DNA from: Pseudoselenomonas ruminantium
GTDB taxonomy: Bacteria > Bacillota > Negativicutes > Selenomonadales > Selenomonadaceae
Length of the DNA stretch: 47,973 nt
Assembly (NCBI GenBank): GCA_015058575.1
Contig: SVBZ01000001.1
Coordinates: forward strand, 1-47,973
Direction: 5' to 3'
In this document: piece by piece, positions 32,669 to 39,712 of the stretch
Layout of the letters: every line of letters starts with the position of its first letter
How positions within the stretch are numbered: position 1 is the stretch's first letter
The notes under the pieces: model-generated
The model's input: the letters and a program-made list of their open reading frames with translations, nothing else
What the model was told of the DNA's origin: nothing
Database searches by the model: none
Translations under genes and position numbers: made by a program

Positions 32669-33868
32669 ATGTATTTCATTATCAATCTTCTTGGTGTAGT
32701 GGTCTTTCTGGCCATTGGCGTTCTTTTATCCAAGAAACGTAAGGAGATTCAGTGGCGCTGTGTTGGTGCACTGTTGCTTTTGAATGTATTTATCGCCTGG
32801 TTCCTGACGACTTTCCCGATTGGCCGCGATATTGTATCTGGTGCGGCGGCAGCGTTCGTCTGGCTTGTCAGTGTTGCCTATGACGGTATTGCTTTCGCGT
32901 TCCCGGATTGGGTTCATGTTGAGCAGATGAATTTCTTTACCTCGGCGCTGTTGCCAATCCTGCTGGTTGTACCGCTTTTCGATATCCTGACGTATATCGG
33001 TATCCTGCCGTTTATCATTCGCTGGATTGGTAAAGTATTGGCATTCATCACGCGTACGCCGAAGTTCGAATCGTTCTTTGCCATTGAGATGATGTTCCTT
33101 GGCAATACGGAGGCGCTGGCTGTTTCCACGCTGCAACTCAAGCGTATGAAGGCAGACCGCAACCTGACATTGGCTATGATGTCCATGAGCTGTGTAACGG
33201 CTGCGCTGATCGGTGTCTACACGAAAATGATGCCGGCGGAATTTATCCTGACGGCTGTTCCGCTCAACTGCATCAATGCGCTGATTGTTTCGAATTTGCT
33301 GCATCCGGTACGGGTTTCGGAAAAAGAGGATGTCATTGCGACGCTCGATGACAATGGAACTGAGCGTCAGCCGTTCTTCTCCTTCCTGGGTAACTCGATC
33401 CTTGGTGCAGGCCGTCTGGTACTTATCATCTGCGCTAATGTCATTGCTTTCGTTGCACTGGCTGCACTTATCGATAAGTTGCTTGTACTCATTCATCCTT
33501 CGGTCACGCTGGAGAATATTCTTGGCTGCATCATGTTCCCGTTTGCCTGGCTGCTTGGTCTGGATGCCGGCGAGGCATTCCAGCTGGCGCAGTATATGGG
33601 CACGAAGCTCATCACGAATGAATTTGTTGTCATGCTCAATGTCAAGGACATCATGGGGGACTTCAGCGTGCATATGCAGGGAGTCTTGACCGTATTCATC
33701 ACGTCGTTTGCTAACTTCTCGACGGTTGGTATGATCATTGGCTGCTTCAAGAGCATTGTTGACGAGGATAAGAACGATCTGATTTCCCGCAATGTTGGCT
33801 ATATGCTGCTGTCCGGCATTCTGGTGTCGCTGCTATCGGCAGGTATTGCTGGCCTGTTCATCTGGTAA
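32669..33868 (+). CDS. nupC: Concentrative nucleoside transporter, NupC/CNT family
   Basis: A 399-residue inner-membrane symporter that brings nucleosides in with protons or sodium. The order is as in the family: N-terminal helices (about 1-75), a Gate-like middle segment (PILLVVPLFDILTYIGILPF), then the C-terminal domain. That domain carries FFAIEMMFLGNTEALAV, AFVALAALIDKLL, LLGLDAGEAFQLAQYMGTKL, TNEFVVMLNV and ITSFANFSTVGMIIG. AAAGGAGAG precedes the ATG. It sits directly after cdd, so the deo-pdp-cdd-nupC group covers uptake to glycolysis. Confidence 0.95.
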   Translation: MYFIINLLGVVVFLAIGVLLSKKRKEIQWRCVGALLLLNVFIAWFLTTFPIGRDIVSGAAAAFVWLVSVAYDGIAFAFPDWVHVEQMNFFTSALLPILLVVPLFDILTYIGILPFIIRWIGKVLAFITRTPKFESFFAIEMMFLGNTEALAVSTLQLKRMKADRNLTLAMMSMSCVTAALIGVYTKMMPAEFILTAVPLNCINALIVSNLLHPVRVSEKEDVIATLDDNGTERQPFFSFLGNSILGAGRLVLIICANVIAFVALAALIDKLLVLIHPSVTLENILGCIMFPFAWLLGLDAGEAFQLAQYMGTKLITNEFVVMLNVKDIMGDFSVHMQGVLTVFITSFANFSTVGMIIGCFKSIVDEDKNDLISRNVGYMLLSGILVSLLSAGIAGLFIW

Positions 33869-33869
33869 G

Positions 33870-33917
33870 CCAGCAAAAAAGAACCTGACTTTTTTGTCAG
33901 GTTCTTTTTTTGCTGGG
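33870..33917 (+). terminator. Strong rho-independent terminator of the nucleoside cluster
   Basis: CCAGC plus an A run plus GAACCTGAC (33870-33889) pairs with 33896-33916 over about 20 bp, loop of six T. It contains the long T run. Confidence 0.92.
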
Positions 33918-33964
33918 AAGGAGTTTGCAGGCAGGCTGCCGAATTAAGTAATACATTGCATGGA

Positions 33965-33993
33965 TTGGATGCATGGATCATAAAAGATAAAAT
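33965..33993 (+). promoter_or_regulatory. Promoter of the CheY-like/CheX-like pair
   Basis: TTGGAT (33965-33970), 17 bp, TAAAAT (33988-33993). The direct repeat GCATGGAT occurs at 33958 and 33971, straddling the -35. Confidence 0.6.
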
Positions 33994-34033
33994 AATTGTA
34001 GAAGCAAGAGCTATTGCTGAGGAGGCGTTAATT

Positions 34034-34420
34034 TTGGATAGAAAACTTAGAGTCTTGATTACGGATGATTCCAAAATGCTGCGCAAGAAACTGCGCCAGG
34101 AACTGGAGGCACTGGATTGCGAGGTGCTTGAGGCGGAGAATGGCAAAGAGGCAGTTATGATCAACTTGCAGGAATCAATCGATTGTATCTTTTTGGATAT
34201 CGTGATGCCGGAAGTTGGGGGCATTGAAGCATTGCAGGTCATCAAGGAAGTGAATCCTGATTTGCCGGTTGTAATGCTGTCGTCGGCAGGTACGCCGCAG
34301 AAGCTTATGGTAACCCTCAAGATGGGGGCAATGGATTTTATCCAGAAGCCATACTCCAGCGACCAGATCAAGAAGACCATCGAGACGGTCCGAAAGAAGG
34401 TCGCTGCGAATGGCAAGTAA
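34034..34420 (+). CDS. CheY-like single-domain response regulator
   Basis: A 128-residue receiver domain without an output domain. The acidic pair Asp11/Asp12, the phospho-acceptor Asp55 in IFLDIVMPE, the switch Ser/Thr in MLSSAG, and Lys in IQKPYS are all present. The start is a TTG at 34034 with GGAGG eight bases upstream; the frame extends to 33956 but only this start has a good ribosome site. It overlaps the CheX-like gene by 11 bp. The pairing suggests the neighbour dephosphorylates it, as CheX does for CheY. No kinase gene is adjacent. Confidence 0.9.
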   Translation: MDRKLRVLITDDSKMLRKKLRQELEALDCEVLEAENGKEAVMINLQESIDCIFLDIVMPEVGGIEALQVIKEVNPDLPVVMLSSAGTPQKLMVTLKMGAMDFIQKPYSSDQIKKTIETVRKKVAANGK

Positions 34421-35057
34421 GTATAATATCGCCCAGTGCCTGCTCAATGAGGAAAAACATAGTCCTGAGGAGATACAGGCACTGCTCAAACAAGGCGAGG
34501 AAAATGAGGGGGCCATGGTCCGGCTGCTGCCAAAGGTCGAGGCTGTTGATACGCGGCCTGTGCGTACGGCTTTGCTGCGGGCGGCAGGCAATGGTTATGC
34601 ACCAGACGAATTGGCAATCTACACGACGTATGTGGAGATATTCATTGAAAAGCTCTGCGAGCTTGTACACACAGAAGCAGTGATTGCGCAGGAGCCTTGC
34701 CAGGAGACTGAGCCGTCGCCTGCGTATGCGGCTTCTGTCCGCATCGATGGCGATTTTGACTTCGTGGGCGGCGTGATTGCCAGCGAGCCTGTTTTTTTGG
34801 AGCTTGCACGTCGTTACAGCGAAGATGATTCACTTACCGAGGTGGATGATATGGCGATCGATGTCTGTGCAGAATTCCTCAATGTCGTGCAGGGGTTGTT
34901 TGCAGTTACTATGGCACGGCAGGATCTTGAGGGGGAATTGCAATTGCCACGCTGGGGGAAAGATATCGTCCCGCAGGGCAGCCATCAATTGCGCCTGCGT
35001 GTTTACACATCGGTGGGAGCCTTCCAGATCGTACTGGCGGTAGATGAATTTTTCTGA
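34410..35057 (+). CDS. CheX-like phosphatase-domain protein
   Basis: A 215-residue protein. The C-terminal 110 residues look like the CheX/CheC fold, with the active-site helix reading AEFLNVVQGLFA: Glu155-x2-Asn158-x3-Gly162, the E..N pattern that CheX uses to dephosphorylate CheY-P. The first 100 residues are a helical region with no family I know, joined by a Glu/Pro-rich linker. It overlaps the CheY-like gene by 11 bp, so the two are translated together. It could be a phosphatase for that partner. Recognition rests on the helix motif, context and size. Confidence 0.7.
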   Translation: MASKYNIAQCLLNEEKHSPEEIQALLKQGEENEGAMVRLLPKVEAVDTRPVRTALLRAAGNGYAPDELAIYTTYVEIFIEKLCELVHTEAVIAQEPCQETEPSPAYAASVRIDGDFDFVGGVIASEPVFLELARRYSEDDSLTEVDDMAIDVCAEFLNVVQGLFAVTMARQDLEGELQLPRWGKDIVPQGSHQLRLRVYTSVGAFQIVLAVDEFF

Positions 35058-35065
35058 TATAATCA

Positions 35066-35092
35066 GGGGCAGAGTTGCTGCTCCTTTTCTTT
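35066..35092 (+). terminator. Rho-independent terminator
   Basis: GGGGCAG (35066-35072) pairs with CTGCTCC (35078-35084), one wobble, 5-nt loop, then a T-rich run. Confidence 0.75.
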
Positions 35093-35115
35093 TCAAAGAA
35101 AATTAAAAAAAGGTG

Positions 35116-35144
35116 TTGACAGAAAATGTTTTAGCTATTATAAT
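35116..35144 (+). promoter_or_regulatory. Strong promoter of the tRNA-Ser/SRP RNA unit
   Basis: TTGACA (35116-35121), 17 bp, TATAAT (35139-35144), both perfect. An A tract upstream resembles an UP element. The sequence AAAAAAGGTGTTGACA is shared with rrn promoter P1. Confidence 0.9.
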
Positions 35145-35211
35145 AAATTCTGTTGTTAAGCGACAAGCGCGGCAACGGAAAAATAAATAGCTTACTTTTG
35201 TAGAGCATTGT

Positions 35212-35303
35212 GGAGAGTTGTCCGAGTGGTTGAAGGAGCACGCCTGGAAAGCGTGTATACGGTGAACGCTGTATCGAGAGTTCGAATCTCTCACTCTCCG
35301 CCA
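35212..35303 (+). tRNA. tRNA-Ser(GGA)
   Basis: A class II tRNA of 92 nt with encoded CCA. The acceptor stem GGAGAGT (35212-35218) pairs with ACTCTCC (35293-35299), with discriminator G. The anticodon stem CACGC/GCGTG holds a 7-nt loop with anticodon GGA at 35246-35248, reading UCC and UCU. The long variable arm and the GTTCGAATC T-loop are present. Confidence 0.97.
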
Positions 35304-35341
35304 TTTTTTTATTTATTTTTATAAGGATTATTCTTTTTCAG

Positions 35342-35464
35342 GTCGGGCCATAGTGTCTGGGTCTTGCGCAATGAAGTCCCGCGAACCTCGTCAGGTCCGG
35401 AAGGAAGCAGCGATAAGAGGGCCGCTTCATGTGCCGCAAGGTCGCCTGGGGACTGTGGTCCGAC
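35342..35464 (+). ncRNA. ffs: Signal recognition particle RNA, small (4.5S-like) type
   Basis: The conserved domain IV tip GTCAGGTCCGGAAGGAAGCA is present at about 35390-35409, and the two ends pair as one long hairpin (GTCGG at 35342 with CCGAC ending at 35464). The length of about 123 nt fits the small SRP RNA without an Alu domain. It lies between tRNA-Ser and dnaX, a common Firmicute order. The ends are estimated from pairing. Confidence 0.92.
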
Positions 35465-35476
35465 GTGGAAAAGAAT

Positions 35477-35504
35477 AAGGATAGCAAAAAGCTATCCTTT
35501 TTTT
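35477..35504 (+). terminator. Terminator of the SRP RNA gene
   Basis: AAGGATAGC (35477-35485) pairs with GCTATCCTT (35491-35499), A5 loop, then a run of T. It lies just before the dnaX start. Confidence 0.9.
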
Positions 35505-35534
35505 GTATGCAGGAAGTCGAAGGGGAGACGGGTT

Positions 35535-37253
35535 ATGGCGTATATTGCATTATACCGGAAATGGCGTCCGGGCAGTTTCAAGGACCTGGTGGGACAGGAA
35601 CATATCAGCCGCACGTTGTCTAATGCTATCACGTCGGGGCGCATCGGTCATGCCTATCTGTTTTCAGGGCCGCGCGGTACTGGTAAGACGAGTACTGCGA
35701 AAATCCTTGCGAAAGCATTGAACTGTGAGCACGGCCCGACGCCAGATCCCTGTGGTGAGTGCGAGCAGTGCCGCAAGATAAATGATGGTTCGTCAATGGA
35801 TGTCTTTGAAATCGATGCAGCATCGAACCGTGGTATCGATGAGATACGCGACTTGCGTGAGACGGTGAAATTTGCGCCGGTCGATGGCCGTTATAAGGTC
35901 TATATCATCGATGAGGTCCATATGCTGACGTCAGAGGCGTTCAATGCCTTGCTCAAGACGCTGGAAGAACCACCGGCACATGTCGTCTTTATCCTGGCTA
36001 CCACGGAAGCGCATAAGGTGCCGGCGACCATCCAGTCACGCTGCCAGCGTTACGATTTCAAGCGCATCACAGTGGAAGAGATTCGCGAGCGGCTGGCACA
36101 TGTGGCGGCCGAGATGCAGCTGGATGCCGAAGACGAGGCGCTGACGATGATTGCCGTCCAGGCTGATGGCGGTCTGCGCGATGCTTTGTCGATTCTCGAT
36201 CAGTGTTCTGCCTTGGCTGAGGGGAAGATTACGGCTGAGCGTGTGCGGCAGATTCTTGGTCTTGTCGGTCATGACTGGATTTATCGTATGACGAGGGCTT
36301 TAGCTGCACATAAAGCGCAGGAAGTGCTTGAAATCATTGCGGAACTCTTGCGGGATGGCAAGGATCTCAAACAGATCGTAGCAGAGCTTTCCCTGCATTT
36401 GCGCAGTCTGATGATTTATCAGGCTGCCGGTACGGTGGCGAATATGGATCTCTACGCCGAACAGGATGAGGTGCTCAAGGAGCAGGCGAAGCTCTTTGCC
36501 ACCGAGCAGATCATGCAGATAATCAAGCGATTGCATGAGGCGATGAACGAGATGAAATGGTCGCCGCAGCCGCGCATTACAGTCGAGGTAGCATTGTTGG
36601 CTTTATGCCGCCCTGAAGCTGCTGCCGTAAGTCCGGCGGCTATGCCGGCGGCAGCTGCTGATGATTCGCGCATTGCCCAGCTGGAGGCAAAACTAGCGCA
36701 GGTGACGGCAGCTCTGGCAAAACGGCCGGCATCTCCTGCGGCGGCAGCTCCCACGACAGCTGCTGCGCGCCCTGTGGCGCGGCCTATGCAGGTGCAGGCT
36801 GCCCCGCCGCCTGAGCCGCTGGAAGTTACGGCGGCTGACGCGGAGGTCTGGGATACCTTGCTGAAAAGATTGCGGGAGGCCAATAAGATGCCCATTCTTG
36901 CCTGTGTGCAGCAGGGAAGTTTTGCCGGTATGACTGAGAAACAGTTTTTCATTCAATTCAAGGGCAGCTTGATGGCGTCGCTGACGATGCGAAATTATCG
37001 GCAGCAGCTTGAAGCTTTGCTGCAAGAGATTACAGGGCGTGAATTGCATTTATCATGCAGCGGTGAAGACAGGCCGATGGTACCGCCGCCACGTCCTAAA
37101 GCGCAACCGCGGACGGAAGCTATTCCATTGCCTGAGGAGCCGCCGGCCATTCCAGTTGACCTCAATGATATTCCGCCAGAGGAGCGGGCGCCGCTGGAGA
37201 CGGCTTTCAACTATTTTGGGGACCATGTAGTAGAAATCGAGGATGACAAATGA
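35535..37253 (+). CDS. dnaX: DNA polymerase III subunits gamma/tau
   Basis: Clamp-loader ATPase of the replicative polymerase, 572 residues. The Walker A motif GPRGTGKTS is at 45-53, the zinc cysteines are Cys64, Cys73, Cys76 and Cys79, and IIDEVHML is Walker B. An SRC motif lies in TIQSRCQRYDF. Residues about 355-480 are an Ala/Pro-rich linker, and a tau C-terminal region follows. The ATG at 35535 has GGGGAG upstream and opens on the conserved YIALYRKWRP. I see no slippery A-run for a gamma frameshift. It overlaps the regulator gene downstream by 4 bp. Confidence 0.96.
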   Translation: MAYIALYRKWRPGSFKDLVGQEHISRTLSNAITSGRIGHAYLFSGPRGTGKTSTAKILAKALNCEHGPTPDPCGECEQCRKINDGSSMDVFEIDAASNRGIDEIRDLRETVKFAPVDGRYKVYIIDEVHMLTSEAFNALLKTLEEPPAHVVFILATTEAHKVPATIQSRCQRYDFKRITVEEIRERLAHVAAEMQLDAEDEALTMIAVQADGGLRDALSILDQCSALAEGKITAERVRQILGLVGHDWIYRMTRALAAHKAQEVLEIIAELLRDGKDLKQIVAELSLHLRSLMIYQAAGTVANMDLYAEQDEVLKEQAKLFATEQIMQIIKRLHEAMNEMKWSPQPRITVEVALLALCRPEAAAVSPAAMPAAAADDSRIAQLEAKLAQVTAALAKRPASPAAAAPTTAAARPVARPMQVQAAPPPEPLEVTAADAEVWDTLLKRLREANKMPILACVQQGSFAGMTEKQFFIQFKGSLMASLTMRNYRQQLEALLQEITGRELHLSCSGEDRPMVPPPRPKAQPRTEAIPLPEEPPAIPVDLNDIPPEERAPLETAFNYFGDHVVEIEDDK

Positions 37254-38092
37254 CAGGGTTAGTGAAACAGCTGCAGGAGAAGACAGGGCTTTCTGAATCG
37301 GAGGCGATGATTGCAGATTATTTGCTGACGCATTTCCGCATGCTGCCGGGGATGTCGACACGCCAGCTGGCCAAAGAAACCTTTACAAGTTCGGCGGCGA
37401 TTGTTCGCTTCAGCCAAAAGCTGGGCTTTGGTGGTTACACGGAATTCCGGGTCAAATTCCTGGCGGAGATGATGCGTTATATTGAGCGGCCGCATGGCGA
37501 TGACCTTGTCATGACGGATCGGGATTCTGTACATTCACTGCTTGATAAGGTTACGAGTATTGAGCTTGATGCCATCAAGGACACGCGGACGATGCTCGAC
37601 CCGGCGGATTTTGTGCGGGCATTGACGCTGCTCAATAAGACAAACCATATCGATTTCTATGCGACAGATAATAATCTCGACATTGCGAATATGGCGGCCT
37701 CCAGTTTTATCATGGCTAATAAATGTTCGACGGTTCATCCGGCCATGACCATGCAGTATTTGCAGGCGACTGGTGCGCCTAAGGATCATGTGGCGTTTTT
37801 TATCAGCCGTACGGGTGAGAACCGCATGCTGCTCGATATTGCGCATTTGCTCAAACTCCGGGGCAATTCCATCATCCTGCTGACCGCAGCACCAAATTCG
37901 TCGTTAGCTTCTATGGCTGAGGTGGTTTTTCCTGTGGCTACGGTAAAATCCATGGAGGAGTTGGGGCCACGTGTTTTCTTGATGACGGCAAAATATGTGA
38001 CCGATATCCTGTTTGCGGTACTGATGACACGCGTGGACTACAAGAATGCCCAGCAAAAGGAACAGTGGCTCAATAAACATTTCTATTATTGA
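37250..38092 (+). CDS. RpiR-family transcriptional regulator (HTH_6 plus SIS)
   Basis: A 280-residue regulator. The N-terminal HTH_6 domain (about 1-77) reads GLSESEAMIADYLL and then ARQLAKETFTSSAAIVRFSQKLG in outline, with FGGYTEFRV after it. A SIS phosphosugar-binding domain follows from about residue 110 (FISRTGENRMLLDIAHLLK). Such proteins sense a sugar phosphate. The stop of dnaX overlaps its ATG, so it is translated with a replication gene, yet the genes downstream are a beta-glucan PTS locus, the probable target. A MurR-like role in MurNAc uptake is an alternative. GAGGA precedes the start. Confidence 0.88.
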   Translation: MTGLVKQLQEKTGLSESEAMIADYLLTHFRMLPGMSTRQLAKETFTSSAAIVRFSQKLGFGGYTEFRVKFLAEMMRYIERPHGDDLVMTDRDSVHSLLDKVTSIELDAIKDTRTMLDPADFVRALTLLNKTNHIDFYATDNNLDIANMAASSFIMANKCSTVHPAMTMQYLQATGAPKDHVAFFISRTGENRMLLDIAHLLKLRGNSIILLTAAPNSSLASMAEVVFPVATVKSMEELGPRVFLMTAKYVTDILFAVLMTRVDYKNAQQKEQWLNKHFYY

Positions 38093-38105
38093 AGCGATAA
38101 TATAT

Positions 38106-38132
38106 GGCTTCCCGGCGGGGAAGTCTTTTTTT
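38106..38132 (+). terminator. Rho-independent terminator
   Basis: GGCTTCCC (38106-38113) pairs with GGGGAAGTC (38117-38125), one wobble, then seven T. It separates the dnaX-regulator unit from the PTS locus. Confidence 0.85.
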
Positions 38133-38158
38133 ATATTAAAATAACGGAATATTTTGAA

Positions 38159-38175
38159 TACATATAATATATGTA
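38159..38175. promoter_or_regulatory. 17-bp perfect palindrome, candidate RpiR operator
   Basis: TACATATA-A-TATATGTA is a perfect inverted repeat with a 1-nt centre. It lies between the regulator gene and the PTS operon, about 70 bp upstream of the -35. A weaker dyad follows at 38186-38210. Confidence 0.5.
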
Positions 38176-38245
38176 ACAGTGATACAGCCCGGAGAAGTTT
38201 TCTGCCGGCTTATATGAATCAGTGTTTCGTATTGGTTTGGCGTTA

Positions 38246-38275
38246 TTGTGCGCAAAAAGTACGACGTGTTATATT
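38246..38275 (+). promoter_or_regulatory. Promoter of the beta-glucan locus
   Basis: TTGTGC (38246-38251), 18 bp, TATATT (38270-38275). The transcript would begin with a stable leader hairpin (38295-38314, stem GAGGCTG/CAGCCTC) flanked by an ACCTT/AAGGT outer pair. Confidence 0.6.
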
Positions 38276-38349
38276 AGACTTACCTTAAGGGGAAGAGGCT
38301 GGGCGCGCAGCCTCAAGGTTATCGACTATTGGAAAAGAGGAAAAAGAAC

Positions 38350-39693
38350 ATGAGTAAACAAGAACTATTCGATAAGTTTATCGAATTCATGGGAGAGTTC
38401 GCTCAGATTCGTGCTGTAGCAGCTCTGCGTGATGGTTTCATCATGACGACGCCATTCACGATTTGCGGTTCGGTGTTCCTGCTGCTCGCTAATCTGCCGA
38501 TTCCCGGTTATGCTGAGTTCATGGCTTCGCTATTCGGCAACGATTGGACGGCACCGCTCAATGCAGTTGCTGGTGGTACGTTCAGCGTGCTGGCACTTAT
38601 CGTAGTTTTGTCTATCACGTATAAATATGTAGAGAACGAAGGCTGCGATGCAATCATGGCGTCGATCCTGGCCTTGTCCACGTTCCTGATCCTGCTGCCG
38701 CCATCCATCATCAGCAAGGGTGGGGAGACTGTTGGTGATATCATTCCGAAGGCTTGGGCTGGCAGTAACGGTGTTATTACAGCAATCATCATTGCTTTCT
38801 TTGTTTCGTATGTGTTCTGCTACTGTGAGAAGAATCATATCGGCATCAAGATGCCGGATTCTGTCCCCTCGGGCGTTGCCAAAGCCTTTACGGCTCTCGT
38901 ACCAGGCATGATTTTCTTTACAGCAGCATCCGTATGCTATGGCCTTTGCCATTATATCGGCGCTACGACGCTGCCAGAGCTTATTTTCAAAGTCATTCAG
39001 ACGCCGCTGCAGGGGCTTTCGGATTCGCTGGCTGGTGGTTCGATTATCGTTGGTCTGCAGAGCATCCTGTTCTGGGCTGGTATCCATGGCCCGAACGTTG
39101 TCGGCGGTGTAGTCAGCCCGCTCTTGATTGCCAACTCGCTGGACAACCAGCATATCATCGATGCGGGCATGAGCCTTATCAACAACCCGCAGGCTAAGAT
39201 ATTCACTTGCCAGATCAATGATGTGTTTGTCAAGAGCGGTGGCTGCGGCCTTACGCTGGGCTTGCTGATTGCCGGTGCGATTACGGCTCGTTCGCAGCAG
39301 CTCAAATCCTTGATGAAGATGGCCTTTGTTCCGGGACTCTTCAATATCAATGAGCCGATCATCTTCGGCCTGCCGATCGTCTTCAACCCGTATCTGCTTG
39401 TACCGTTCATCCTGGTACCGCTGCTGGCTATGTTTGTCACGTACTTCTCAATCTCGCTGGGCTTCATGGCTCCGTTCAGTGCTGTACAGGTTCCCTGGAC
39501 GACGCCGCCGGTAATCGCTGGCTTCTTGCTCGGTGGCTGGCAGGGCGCTGTCGTACAGATTGTGAACCTTGCCATCGCTACGGCTGTCTACTTCCCGTTC
39601 CTCAAGGCGCAGGACAATGCCTTCCTTAAAGAGGAACGCGGTGAGCAGTCTGAGGAGAACGTCGAAGATACGGATGCAGTCACTACACATTGA
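38350..39693 (+). CDS. PTS EIIC, lactose/cellobiose family
   Basis: A 447-residue membrane component for uptake of cellobiose-type disaccharides, with about ten helices. The family signatures are AVAALRDGFIMTTPFTICGS, the FWAGIHGPNVVGGV segment, and GLFNINEPIIFGLPIVFNP. The C-terminus carries an acidic tail (EERGEQSEENVED). I start at the ATG at 38350, nine bases after AGAGG; a TTG at 38329 has no site. First gene of the locus. The matching IIB and IIA are further down, separated by the porin gene. Confidence 0.92.
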   Translation: MSKQELFDKFIEFMGEFAQIRAVAALRDGFIMTTPFTICGSVFLLLANLPIPGYAEFMASLFGNDWTAPLNAVAGGTFSVLALIVVLSITYKYVENEGCDAIMASILALSTFLILLPPSIISKGGETVGDIIPKAWAGSNGVITAIIIAFFVSYVFCYCEKNHIGIKMPDSVPSGVAKAFTALVPGMIFFTAASVCYGLCHYIGATTLPELIFKVIQTPLQGLSDSLAGGSIIVGLQSILFWAGIHGPNVVGGVVSPLLIANSLDNQHIIDAGMSLINNPQAKIFTCQINDVFVKSGGCGLTLGLLIAGAITARSQQLKSLMKMAFVPGLFNINEPIIFGLPIVFNPYLLVPFILVPLLAMFVTYFSISLGFMAPFSAVQVPWTTPPVIAGFLLGGWQGAVVQIVNLAIATAVYFPFLKAQDNAFLKEERGEQSEENVEDTDAVTTH

Positions 39694-39712
39694 GATAAAG
39701 GGGAGTTAGATG

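Noticed and set aside
36590..36900. Programmed frameshift in dnaX to make gamma
   Set aside because: I looked for an A-rich slippery heptamer with a downstream stem in the linker region and found none that is convincing.
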